From Bradyrhizobium sp. RD5-C2 (lineage in GTDB: Bacteria; Pseudomonadota; Alphaproteobacteria; Rhizobiales; Xanthobacteraceae), in contig NZ_BOVL01000010.1 in assembly GCF_019972155.1 (NCBI RefSeq), positions 277,985 to 341,984 on the forward strand: a DNA stretch of 64,000 bases, written 5' to 3'. The position numbers and the translations under genes were made by a program. Shown here in pieces: positions 51,563 to 60,158 of the stretch (position 1 is the first letter of the stretch; every line of letters begins with the position of its first letter). The notes beneath the pieces are model-generated. The model saw nothing but the letters and a program-made list of their open reading frames with translations. It ran no database searches and was not told the DNA's origin.

Positions 51563-54500
51563 AGCTGTACAATGTTTTCAACGTCGCCATATATTGATCA
51601 AGATCGAACCGGTCGATCAGCGTGCGCATCTGTCCGACGAAGTCGGCATGTTCGGGACATTCGTTGCCGATCTCGTCGAGCTTGAGCTGGATCGCCCTGA
51701 TATAGCCGAGCTGGCCGAGGCTGATCAGCTCTTCGACATATTTAACCGGCGGGCGCGAGCCCGTATCGGGCTTCCATTGCGGGGGCGGAACCTGCTCGGC
51801 CTCATACTGCCACTCGATCTTGAGCAGCTGGCGGATGCTCTCGAGCAGCCGCGGGATGTCGATCGGCTTCATCAAGTAGCCGTCGTGGAACGGCTGCGCC
51901 AGCGGCGCGCCATGGGCTTCCAGCGCGCTGGCCGAGATCATCAGGATTCGGGCCTGGTGATGGCCTTCTGAGCGCAAGGTCTCGGCGACCGTCCAGCCGT
52001 CCATGCCGGCCATCGAGATATCGAGCAGGAACATGTCCGGCCGGCAATGCTGCGCGAGGGTAAGACAGCCAGGTCCGTCTGGTGCACTGAGCAGGATGAA
52101 GCCGAGCGGCGCCAGGATCTCGCGCAGCAGGTCGCGGTGGGTCGGATCATCGTCGGTGATCAGGATCGTCTTGCGCGGTCCGTGATAGCCGTACACGGGA
52201 GCGTCGACCGGCGCATCGCGGCGCGGATTGGTGACCTCCGACAGCAGCAGCTTGACGCGGAACGTGCTGCCGGTGCCAACCGTGCTCAGGACCTTGATGT
52301 CGCCGCCCATCACACCCGCGAGCAGGCGGCTGATGGTGAGGCCGAGCCCGGTGCCGGTCTGGGGCTGGCTGACGCCGAGTGCGCCGCGCTCGAACGGGGC
52401 GAAGATTCGTTCGAGATCGTCGGGCTGGATGCCCGGCCCGGTATCGATCACCTCGAACTCGGCGACCGGGCTGCGATAATGCACCACGAACTGCACCTTG
52501 CCGGTCTGCGTGAACTTGATCGCATTCGAGAGCAGGTTGATCAGGATCTGGCGCAGCCGCTTCTCGTCGGCATAGACCACGACGGGCAGCACGGCCGGCC
52601 GCCTGAACACGAAGTCGATGCCTTTTGCAGCAGCTTGCAGGCGGAACATGCCGACCAGCTGCTCGAGGAAATCGTTCAGCCGCACCTCGTCGCGCGAAAG
52701 ATAGAGGCGGCCGGCCTCGATCTTGGAGATATCGAGAATACCGTCGATCAGACCCGACAGATGATCGGCGCTGCGGCGGACCACGCGCACTTGCCCGCGT
52801 GGCCGCACCGGGAGGCTGTCGTCCTGCTCCAATAGCTGCGCGTAGCCGGAGATCGCATTCAGCGGCGAGCGAAGTTCGTGACTGAGACCTACGACGTATC
52901 GGCTCTTGGCGAGATTGGCGGCCTCGGCCACTTCCTTGGCGCGCTGCAGCTCGGCATCGGTGCGTTTGTGGGCGTCGATCTCCTGGATCAGCAGCGTGGT
53001 CTGCCGACGTGTTTCGTCTTCGGCGGCGCGCCGGCTCTGTTGCGCCAGCACGAACAGCCAGGCGACGACGCCGATGATCAGGGTCAGCGCAAAGAACACC
53101 TTCCACAGCACGTCGGCCAATAGTTCGTTGGCATGCACGGCCGCCGTGGTCTGCAGGTAGATCAGGCCAAGCACCAGCGCGACGAGACCGGCCGAGACCG
53201 CGAATACGCCGAGGTAATGGCCGAGCTGCGAGTTGATGCGGGCGTAGATCGGCTGCGGCATCACCTTGCCCAGCGCGTCCGAGACTTGCGCGCCGATCCG
53301 CCCATGCGGCTTGCAGAGGTCGTGGCAGCGGGCGTCGAGCGAGCAGCACAATGAGCAGATCGGGCCGGCATAGGCCGGACAGGAGGCCATGTCCTCGGGC
53401 TCGAACGCATGCTCGCAGATACAGCACTGGATCGATTCAAGGTTCTGCCAGCTCCGCTTCGGCTTGCGGGCGATGTAATACTTTCCGTCGGTCGCCCACG
53501 CAATCAGCGGAGCAGTGATGAAGGCCACCGCGAGCGCGACGAAGGCGGACAGCGCTTTCGCGGTCGGGCCGAACAGGCCGTAGAACGCGCTGATCGAGAC
53601 CACGGTCGCGATCGTCATCGCGCCGACGCCGACCGGATTGATGTCGCAGAGATGGGCGCGCTTGAACTCGATGTGCTGCGGCCGCAGGCCGAGCGGCTTG
53701 TTGATGACGAGATCGGCGACCAGCGCGCCGACCCAGGCGATCGCGACGTTTGAATACAGCGCCAGCGTCTGCTCCAGCGCCTTGTAGACGCCGATTTCCA
53801 TCAACAGCAACGCGACGACGACGTTGAACACCAGCCACACCACGCGGCCGGGATGCGAATGGGTGAGGCGGGAGAAGAAGTTCGACCAGGCGATCGAGCC
53901 GGCATAAGCGTTGGTGACGTTGATCTTGACCTGCGACAGGATCACGAAGGTCCCGGTCAGCGCCATTGCGAGATCCGGCTGCGACAGCACGTAGCGGAAG
54001 GCTTCGAGATACATGTTCGCGGGCTCGGCCGCGTGCTCGGCCGAGACGCCGTGGCTGAGCGCGAAGAAGGCCAGGAACGAGCCGGCGAGCAGCTTGAGCG
54101 CGCCGAGCACGATCCAGCCGGGACCGGCGCTCAGCAGCGCGATCCACCAGGCCTTGCGCGAGGTGCGGCGGTCGCGCGGCAGGAACCGCAGGAAGTCGAC
54201 CTGCTCGCCGATCTGCGCCACCAGCGCGAACACGACGGAGGCGGCTGTTCCGAACAGCAGGAGATCAAGGTTGCCGGCGGGATCGCCGTGCTCGCCGGCG
54301 AACTTGCGCCACTCGGTGAAGGAATGCGGATTGGCCCACGCGATCGCCGCGAACGGCATGATGTGGAGGATCACCCATAGCGGCTGGGTCCAGAGCTGGA
54401 AGCGGCTGATCAGGGTGATGCCGTAGACGACGAGCGGAATGATCACGACGGCGCTGATCAGGTAACCGATCGGCCGCGGGATGCCGAAGCACATGTCGAG

Positions 54501-54941
54501 CGCGCTGGCCAGGATCACGGCCTCGATCGCGAAGAAGATGAAGGTGAAGGAGGCGTAGATCAGCGAGGTGATGGTCGAGCCGATATAGCCGAAGCCGGCG
54601 CCGCGGGTCAGCAGGTCGATGTCGATGCCGCTTTTCGCGGCATGGTAGGCGATCGGCAGTCCGCAGAGGAAGATGATGACGCTGACGACCAGGATCGCTG
54701 CGGAGGCGTTGATCGCGCCATAGTTCAGCGTGATGGTGCCGCCGATCGCCTCCAGCGCAAGGAAGGAGATCGCGCCGAGCGCGGTGTTGGCGACACGGGC
54801 GGCGGACCAGCGCCGCGCGCTCTTGGCGGTGAAGCGCAGCGCGTAGTCTTCCAGCGTCTGGTTGGCGACCCATTGATTGTATTGGCGCCTGACGCGGTCT
54901 ATCCGCTGCCGCCCTGCCACTCGCTCTAACTCCTGGTCCAC
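51552..54941 (-). CDS. NCS1-type transporter fused to hybrid histidine kinase
   Basis: 1129 residues, GTG start. Residues about 1-490 form a multi-helix NCS1 (purine/cytosine permease-like) transporter domain (LEAIGGTITLNYGAINASAA, DLLTRGAGFGYIGSTITSLI, VKINVTNAYAGSIAWSNFFS). Next is a Cys-rich segment at about 503-545 (QCCICEHAFEPEDMASCPAY, ICSLCCSLDARCHDLCK), two more helices (about 575-632), a HisKA domain with phospho-His in GLSHELRSPLNAIS (about 687), a HATPase domain (FVIDTGPGIQ-type N/G boxes, TGTGLGLTIS), and a receiver with Asp in MFLLDISMAGMDGW (about 975). Divergent from urtA. It likely senses a nitrogenous solute. Confidence 0.9.
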   Translation of the reverse strand: MDQELERVAGRQRIDRVRRQYNQWVANQTLEDYALRFTAKSARRWSAARVANTALGAISFLALEAIGGTITLNYGAINASAAILVVSVIIFLCGLPIAYHAAKSGIDIDLLTRGAGFGYIGSTITSLIYASFTFIFFAIEAVILASALDMCFGIPRPIGYLISAVVIIPLVVYGITLISRFQLWTQPLWVILHIMPFAAIAWANPHSFTEWRKFAGEHGDPAGNLDLLLFGTAASVVFALVAQIGEQVDFLRFLPRDRRTSRKAWWIALLSAGPGWIVLGALKLLAGSFLAFFALSHGVSAEHAAEPANMYLEAFRYVLSQPDLAMALTGTFVILSQVKINVTNAYAGSIAWSNFFSRLTHSHPGRVVWLVFNVVVALLLMEIGVYKALEQTLALYSNVAIAWVGALVADLVINKPLGLRPQHIEFKRAHLCDINPVGVGAMTIATVVSISAFYGLFGPTAKALSAFVALAVAFITAPLIAWATDGKYYIARKPKRSWQNLESIQCCICEHAFEPEDMASCPAYAGPICSLCCSLDARCHDLCKPHGRIGAQVSDALGKVMPQPIYARINSQLGHYLGVFAVSAGLVALVLGLIYLQTTAAVHANELLADVLWKVFFALTLIIGVVAWLFVLAQQSRRAAEDETRRQTTLLIQEIDAHKRTDAELQRAKEVAEAANLAKSRYVVGLSHELRSPLNAISGYAQLLEQDDSLPVRPRGQVRVVRRSADHLSGLIDGILDISKIEAGRLYLSRDEVRLNDFLEQLVGMFRLQAAAKGIDFVFRRPAVLPVVVYADEKRLRQILINLLSNAIKFTQTGKVQFVVHYRSPVAEFEVIDTGPGIQPDDLERIFAPFERGALGVSQPQTGTGLGLTISRLLAGVMGGDIKVLSTVGTGSTFRVKLLLSEVTNPRRDAPVDAPVYGYHGPRKTILITDDDPTHRDLLREILAPLGFILLSAPDGPGCLTLAQHCRPDMFLLDISMAGMDGWTVAETLRSEGHHQARILMISASALEAHGAPLAQPFHDGYLMKPIDIPRLLESIRQLLKIEWQYEAEQVPPPQWKPDTGSRPPVKYVEELISLGQLGYIRAIQLKLDEIGNECPEHADFVGQMRTLIDRFDLDQYMATLKTLYSYDH

Positions 54942-54983
54942 GATGCTCTGATCGCGGGCAAATCCCGTACCAAAAACCTACGT

Positions 54984-55058
54984 CGCTATTTTGCGGTGCA
55001 GTATACGCGATCTCACGTATCTGTGCGCTGCACAAAAGTGAGCAATCCTCGCCTGATC
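54984..55058. promoter_or_regulatory. Dyad in the urtA/kinase divergent region (candidate operator)
   Basis: GTGCAGTATACG followed eight bases later by CGTATCTGTGC forms an imperfect dyad (ATACG/CGTAT core) in the 147-base region between the sensor-kinase gene and urtA. It could bind the LuxR-type response regulator. No sigma-54 type -24/-12 element with a good match was seen. Confidence 0.25.
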
Positions 55059-55088
55059 AATAAGCGTTCTCGAACCAATGGGGTGCTC

Positions 55089-56351
55089 ATGTCAGACGAA
55101 ACCAAACCAGGCCTGAAGTCTCCGCTCCGGCGCAAGCTCTTGATGGGAATGGCGGCTTTGCCGGCCGTTTCGATGCTGGGCCGCCCCGCATTCGCCGACG
55201 TTCCTGCAACCTCCGCGGTCAACACGACGGGTCTTGCAGTCACCGATAGCGAAGTTACGGTCGGCATCCTGCACTCCGTGACCGGCACCATGGCGATCTC
55301 CGAGACCGGATCGGTCGAGGCCGAGAAGCTCGCGATCGAGCAGATCAACGCCGCCGGCGGTGTGCTCGGCCGCAAGATCAAGTTCATCCAGGAAGACGGC
55401 GCGAGCGACTGGCCGACTTTCGCGGAAAAGGCGAAGAAGCTGCTGGTCAACGACAAATGCGCCGCCGTGATGGGCTGCTGGACCTCGGCCTCGCGCAAGG
55501 CGGTGCTGCCGGTGTTCGAGCAGTACAACGGCATGCTGTACTACCCGACCTTCTATGAAGGCCTCGAGCAGTCCAAGAACGTCATCTACACCGGCCAGGA
55601 AGCGACGCAGCAGATCATCGCGGGCCTCGACTGGGTCAACAAGACCAAGGGCGCCAAGAGCTTCTATCTGCTCGGCTCGGACTACATCTGGCCGCGCACC
55701 TCGAACAAGATCGCGCGCAAGCACATCGAGAATCATCTGCAGGGCTGCAAGGTGGTCGGCGAGGAGTACTTCCCGCTCGGCTCGACCCAGTTCAACTCGG
55801 TGATCAACAAGATCAAGCTGACCAAGCCTGACGTGATCTACGCGATCATCGTCGGCGGCTCCAACGTCGCGTTCTACAAGCAGCTCAAGGCGGCCGGCAT
55901 CGACCTGTCGAAGCAGACGCTGCTCACCATCTCGGTCACCGAGGACGAGATCGACGGCATCGGCGGCGAGAACATCGCCGGCGCCTATGCCTGCATGAAA
56001 TATTTCCAGTCGCTCGACAATGCGAACAACAAGGCATTCGTGCCCGCCTTCAAGAAGATGTGGGGCGAGAAGACCGTGATCGGCGACGTCACGCAGGCTG
56101 CGTACCTCGGCCCGTGGCTGTGGAAGTTGACGGTGGAGAAGGCGGGCTCCTTCGACATCGACAAGATCGCGGCGGCGTCCCCCGGCGTCGAGTTCAAGGG
56201 CGCGCCGGAAGGCTACGTCCGGATCCACGAGAACCATCATCTGTGGTCGAAGACCCGCGTCGGGCGCGCCAAGGCCGACGGCCAGTATGAGCTGATCTAC
56301 GAGACCGCCGATCTCGTCGAGCCGGATCCGTTCCCCAAGGGCTACCAGTGA
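55089..56351 (+). CDS. urtA: Urea/short-chain amide ABC transporter substrate-binding protein UrtA
   Basis: 420 residues with a twin-arginine-like leader (LRRKLLMGMAALPAVSMLGR) and a Peripla_BP_5 fold: VTVGILHSVTGTMAISETGS, MGCWTSASRKAVLPVFEQYN, LYYPTFYEGLEQSKNVIYTG, DYIWPRTSNKIARKHIENHL. These are UrtA/FmdD-type motifs. First gene of urtABCDE-fmdA-fmdB. The presence of formamidase downstream means short amides such as formamide are as likely a substrate as urea. Confidence 0.93.
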   Translation: MSDETKPGLKSPLRRKLLMGMAALPAVSMLGRPAFADVPATSAVNTTGLAVTDSEVTVGILHSVTGTMAISETGSVEAEKLAIEQINAAGGVLGRKIKFIQEDGASDWPTFAEKAKKLLVNDKCAAVMGCWTSASRKAVLPVFEQYNGMLYYPTFYEGLEQSKNVIYTGQEATQQIIAGLDWVNKTKGAKSFYLLGSDYIWPRTSNKIARKHIENHLQGCKVVGEEYFPLGSTQFNSVINKIKLTKPDVIYAIIVGGSNVAFYKQLKAAGIDLSKQTLLTISVTEDEIDGIGGENIAGAYACMKYFQSLDNANNKAFVPAFKKMWGEKTVIGDVTQAAYLGPWLWKLTVEKAGSFDIDKIAAASPGVEFKGAPEGYVRIHENHHLWSKTRVGRAKADGQYELIYETADLVEPDPFPKGYQ

Positions 56352-56522
56352 GCCAGTAGCCCGCATGAGCGGAGCGATATGCGGGGCCGTCCCGGGTATC
56401 GCTGCCGCTCACCCGGGTTACGAAGCTCCACAACGCATCGCGGCGTGGACGTCATCGTCCACGCCACGGAACGAGCGTCGCTTGACCGGCGGCGCGTGCC
56501 CTTTGGAATGACGGAGAACCAG

Positions 56523-57449
56523 ATGTTCGGCGACTATTCGATCAGCGATCTCGGCGCCATCCTTGCGATGCAGGGATTTGCCGGGCTCATCCTGTTCTCC
56601 GTCTATGTGCTGATGGCGCTGGGGCTTGCCATCATCTTCGGCCAGATGGGCGTCATCAACATGGCGCACGGCGAGTTCATGATCCTGGGCGCCTACGTCA
56701 CCTGGATGACGTCGAACGCCGTGCAGCACGTCGCGCCCTGGCTGTTCCCCGGTTACTTCTTCATCGCCATGATCCTGGCGTTCATCGCCTCCGGCGCGCT
56801 CGGCATGCTGGTCGAATGGGCGCTGATACGCCATCTCTACAAGCGTCCGCTCGATACGCTGCTGGCGACCTGGGGTCTCAGCCTGATCCTGCAGCAGGCC
56901 TATCGCTCGATCTTCGGCGCGCGCGAAGTCGGCGTCGAGCTGCCGGAATGGATGATGGGCTCCTGGCAGGCGACCGACTCGATCCAGATCCCCATCAACG
57001 GCATGTTCGTGATGGCGCTGACCATGCTGATCACGATCGCGGTCGCCTACGTGCTGTTCTGGTCGAGCTGGGGCAAGCAGGTGCGCGCGGTGGTGCAGAA
57101 CCGCGTGATGGCGGGCGCCGTCGGCATCAACACCGAGAAGGTCGATCGCTACACTTTTGGCCTCGGCTGCGGTATCGCCGGGGTCGCAGGCTCGGCCTTC
57201 ACCATGATCGGCTCGACCGGGCCGACCGCCGGCCAGCTCTACATCGTCGACACCTTCCTGGTCGTCGTGTTCGGCGGCGCCGCTTCGCTGTTCGGCACTA
57301 TCGCCTCCGCCTTCTCGATCTCGCAGACCCAGTCGACGCTGGAATTCTTCCTGTCGGGGTCGATGGCCAAGGTGATCACGCTGCTCACGATCGTCGCGAT
57401 CCTGATGGTGCGTCCGCAGGGGCTCTTCGCGCTCAAGGTCCGCAAATAA
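56523..57449 (+). CDS. urtB: Urea/amide ABC transporter permease UrtB
   Basis: 308 residues, LivH-type permease: GLAIIFGQMGVINMAHGEFM, LDTLLATWGLSLILQQAYRS, VRAVVQNRVMAGAVGINTEK. About eight transmembrane helices. The ATG at 56523 has ACGGAG upstream; an in-frame ATG at 56508 is the alternative. A 171-base gap separates it from urtA, larger than the other gaps in the operon. Confidence 0.93.
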   Translation: MFGDYSISDLGAILAMQGFAGLILFSVYVLMALGLAIIFGQMGVINMAHGEFMILGAYVTWMTSNAVQHVAPWLFPGYFFIAMILAFIASGALGMLVEWALIRHLYKRPLDTLLATWGLSLILQQAYRSIFGAREVGVELPEWMMGSWQATDSIQIPINGMFVMALTMLITIAVAYVLFWSSWGKQVRAVVQNRVMAGAVGINTEKVDRYTFGLGCGIAGVAGSAFTMIGSTGPTAGQLYIVDTFLVVVFGGAASLFGTIASAFSISQTQSTLEFFLSGSMAKVITLLTIVAILMVRPQGLFALKVRK

Positions 57450-57466
57450 GAACAAGCAGGCAGGTC

Positions 57467-58603
57467 ATGGTCATCAACTCGCGCTTTTTCAATCGCTCCG
57501 AACTGCTCGGCTTCCTTGCGCTCGCGGTGCTGCTACTTCTCATCCTGCCGCTGTCGCTGGATATCTTCCGCCTCAATTTGGTCGCCAAATATCTGACCTA
57601 CGCCTTCGTCGGCATCGGCCTCGTGCTGTGCTGGGGCTATGGCGGCATCCTGAGCCTGGGGCAGGGCGTGTTCTTCGGCCTCGGCGGCTACTGCATGGCG
57701 ATGTACCTCAAGCTCGAGGCGTCCTCGGTCGCGAACACCAAGATCCAGTCGACGCCGGGCATCCCCGACTTCATGGACTGGAACCAGATCACGCAGCTTC
57801 CGCTGTTCTGGAAGCCGTTCCACAGCTTTCCGGTCACGGTGCTGGCGATCCTGCTGGTTCCCGCGTTGTTCGCGCTGATCATCGGCGCCGCGATGTTCAA
57901 GCGCCGGGTCGGCGGCGTGTACTTTGCGATCATCACGCAAGCGATCGCGGCGATCCTCACCATTCTGATCGTGGGGCAGCAGGGCTACACCGGCGGCATC
58001 AATGGCATCACGGATCTGCGTACGCTGCACGGCTGGGACATCCGCACCGATCACGCCAAGTTCATTCTGTATTTTGTCGAGGTTGTGTTGCTGTTCGGAT
58101 GCATCGTTGCCGCGCAATTCATCCGGCTGACAAAACTCGGGCGCATCCTGGTGGCGATGAGGGAGCAGGAGGATCGCGTGCGCTTCTCCGGTTACAGCGT
58201 CGCCAATTTCAAGATCTTCGCGTTCTGTGCCGCGGCGGTGTTCGCGGCGATCGGCGGTGCCATGTTCACGCTCGAGGTCGGCTTCATGTCGCCGTCCTTC
58301 GTCGGCATCGTGCCGTCGATCGAGATGGTGATCTACACCGCGGTCGGCGGCCGGATGTCGATCTTCGGCGCGGTCTGGGGTGCGCTGCTGGTCAATTTCG
58401 CCAAGACCAGCCTTTCAGAATCCTTCCCGCAGCTCTGGCTGTTCGGCCTCGGCGCACTGTTCATCGCGGTCGTGCTGGCCTTCCCGAACGGGCTCTCCGG
58501 CATCTGGGCGGATCATATCCAGCCCCGCATCGATCGGCTGTTCGCATCACGCAAATCAAAATCGGCGGCCGGCCTTGTCGCCGACGGCGCACCGGCCGAG
58601 TGA
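57467..58603 (+). CDS. urtC: Urea/amide ABC transporter permease UrtC
   Basis: 378 residues, LivM-type permease: LVLCWGYGGILSLGQGVFFG, RRVGGVYFAIITQAIAAILT, GQQGYTGGINGITDL, RILVAMREQEDRVRFSGYSV. The GGINGI segment and CWGYGGILSLGQG are UrtC hallmarks. It follows urtB after 17 bases. Confidence 0.94.
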   Translation: MVINSRFFNRSELLGFLALAVLLLLILPLSLDIFRLNLVAKYLTYAFVGIGLVLCWGYGGILSLGQGVFFGLGGYCMAMYLKLEASSVANTKIQSTPGIPDFMDWNQITQLPLFWKPFHSFPVTVLAILLVPALFALIIGAAMFKRRVGGVYFAIITQAIAAILTILIVGQQGYTGGINGITDLRTLHGWDIRTDHAKFILYFVEVVLLFGCIVAAQFIRLTKLGRILVAMREQEDRVRFSGYSVANFKIFAFCAAAVFAAIGGAMFTLEVGFMSPSFVGIVPSIEMVIYTAVGGRMSIFGAVWGALLVNFAKTSLSESFPQLWLFGLGALFIAVVLAFPNGLSGIWADHIQPRIDRLFASRKSKSAAGLVADGAPAE

Positions 58604-58615
58604 GGAGGGACCATC

Positions 58616-59371
58616 ATGCTCGTCGGCCATCAGCCCAAGGATTTCCTGCTCGCGGTCTCCGGACTCACCGTGTCCTTTGACGGCTTCAAAGCGGTCAACG
58701 ATCTCTCCTTCTATGTCGAGGAGAACGAGATCCGCGTCATCATCGGCCCGAACGGCGCCGGCAAGACCACGGTGCTCGATCTGATCTGCGGCAAGACCCG
58801 GGCGACATCAGGCTCGATCCAGTTCCGCGGCCAGGAGCTGACGAGATTGCGCGAGAACGAGATCGTGCAGGCCGGTGTCGGGCGCAAGTTTCAGACGCCG
58901 TCGGTGTTCGAGGATCTCACCGTGTTCGAGAACCTCGAGATCTCATACCCGCGCGGCCGCACGGTGTTCGGCTCGCTGACCTTCCAGCGCGACGATGCGG
59001 TCAAGCAGCGGGTCGAGGAGGTCGCCGAGATGATCTTCCTGAAGGATCGCCTCAACACCTATGCCGACCAGCTCAGCCACGGCCAGAAGCAGTGGCTCGA
59101 GATCGGGATGCTGCTGATCCAGGACCCGGACCTCTTGATGCTCGACGAGCCGGTCGCCGGCATGAGCGTCTCGGAGCGCGCCAAGACCGCAGAGCTGCTC
59201 AACCGCATCATCAAGGACCGTTCGGTGCTGGTGATCGAGCACGACATGAAATTCGTCGAGGACATCGCGCACAAGGTCACGGTGCTGCATCAGGGCCAGA
59301 TCCTCTCCGAGGGGACGATGGAGCACGTCAAGAACGATCCCAAAGTGATCGAAGTTTACCTGGGCCATTGA
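58616..59371 (+). CDS. urtD: Urea/amide ABC transporter ATP-binding protein UrtD
   Basis: 251 residues. Walker A GPNGAGKTTVLDLICG, Q-loop VGRKFQTPSVFEDLTVFENL, signature LSHGQKQWLEIGMLL (the LSHGQKQWLEIGM form is typical of UrtD), Walker B DLLMLDEPVAGM. Twelve bases after urtC. Confidence 0.95.
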   Translation: MLVGHQPKDFLLAVSGLTVSFDGFKAVNDLSFYVEENEIRVIIGPNGAGKTTVLDLICGKTRATSGSIQFRGQELTRLRENEIVQAGVGRKFQTPSVFEDLTVFENLEISYPRGRTVFGSLTFQRDDAVKQRVEEVAEMIFLKDRLNTYADQLSHGQKQWLEIGMLLIQDPDLLMLDEPVAGMSVSERAKTAELLNRIIKDRSVLVIEHDMKFVEDIAHKVTVLHQGQILSEGTMEHVKNDPKVIEVYLGH

Positions 59372-59382
59372 GGAACACCGCG

Positions 59383-60072
59383 ATGCTGGCAATCAATGAT
59401 CTTCACGTCGCCTACGGCCAGAGCGAGGTGCTGCACGGCCTCAACGTCTCCGTCGCGCCCAACGAGATCGTCGCGATCATGGGCCGCAACGGCATGGGCA
59501 AGACCACGCTGATGAAGTCGCTGATGGGCATCCTGCCGGCCAAGAGCGGCAAGGTGACGATGGACGGCACCGAGCTCGGCGCGATGAAGAGCTATGAGCG
59601 GGTCGCGAAGGGGCTGGCTTACGTGCCGCAGGGCCGCATGATCTTCTCCACCATGACGGTGAAGGAGAACATCGAGACCGGGCTCGTGGTGTCAGGAGGC
59701 TCCGAGGTGCCCGGCGACATCTATGAGCTGTTTCCGGTGCTGCTCGAAATGAAGGGCCGCCGCGGCGGCAACCTCTCCGGCGGACAACAGCAGCAGCTTG
59801 CGATCGCCCGCGCACTGGCGACCAAGCCGAAGGTGCTGCTGCTGGACGAGCCGACCGAAGGCATCCAGCCGTCAATCATCAAGGACATGGCGCGCACCTT
59901 GAAGCGGATCCGCGATGAACGGGGGCTGTCGATCGTTGTCTCCGAGCAGGTCCTGAGTTTTGCGCTCGACATCGCCGACCGCGTGCTCGTCATCGAGAAC
60001 GGCGAGATCGTCCGCGACGATCCGCGCGCCAGCGTCGATGCCGCGCAAATCTCCAAATACCTGTCCGTCTAA
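59383..60072 (+). CDS. urtE: Urea/amide ABC transporter ATP-binding protein UrtE
   Basis: 229 residues. Walker A GRNGMGKTTLMKSLMG, YVPQGRMIFSTMTVKENIET, signature LSGGQQQQLAIARALA, Walker B VLLLDEPTEGIQPSII. UrtE/LivF type. Last transporter gene; followed by a palindromic repeat and then formamidase. Confidence 0.95.
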   Translation: MLAINDLHVAYGQSEVLHGLNVSVAPNEIVAIMGRNGMGKTTLMKSLMGILPAKSGKVTMDGTELGAMKSYERVAKGLAYVPQGRMIFSTMTVKENIETGLVVSGGSEVPGDIYELFPVLLEMKGRRGGNLSGGQQQQLAIARALATKPKVLLLDEPTEGIQPSIIKDMARTLKRIRDERGLSIVVSEQVLSFALDIADRVLVIENGEIVRDDPRASVDAAQISKYLSV

Positions 60073-60074
60073 CC

Positions 60075-60122
60075 GAGCGTGATCCGGAAAGTGTGAAGCG
60101 GTTTTCCGACCAGATCACGCTC
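60075..60122. repeat. Palindromic repeat between urtE and fmdA
   Basis: GAGCGTGATC (60075-60084) and GATCACGCTC (60113-60122) are exact reverse complements, with an inner CGGAAA/TTTTCCG pair. This matches the frequent Hyphomicrobiales repeat of the form GAGCATGATCCGGAAAAGTG plus its inverse. The hairpin may attenuate or stabilise the transcript between the transporter and enzyme genes. Confidence 0.7.
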
Positions 60123-60158
60123 AAACATTTAACCATGTAAACGAAGGGGAGCATCTCG

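Noticed and set aside
54942..55088. Sigma-54 promoter before urtA
   Set aside because: No sequence close to TGGCAC-N5-TTGC was found in the region, although nitrogen control would have made it attractive.
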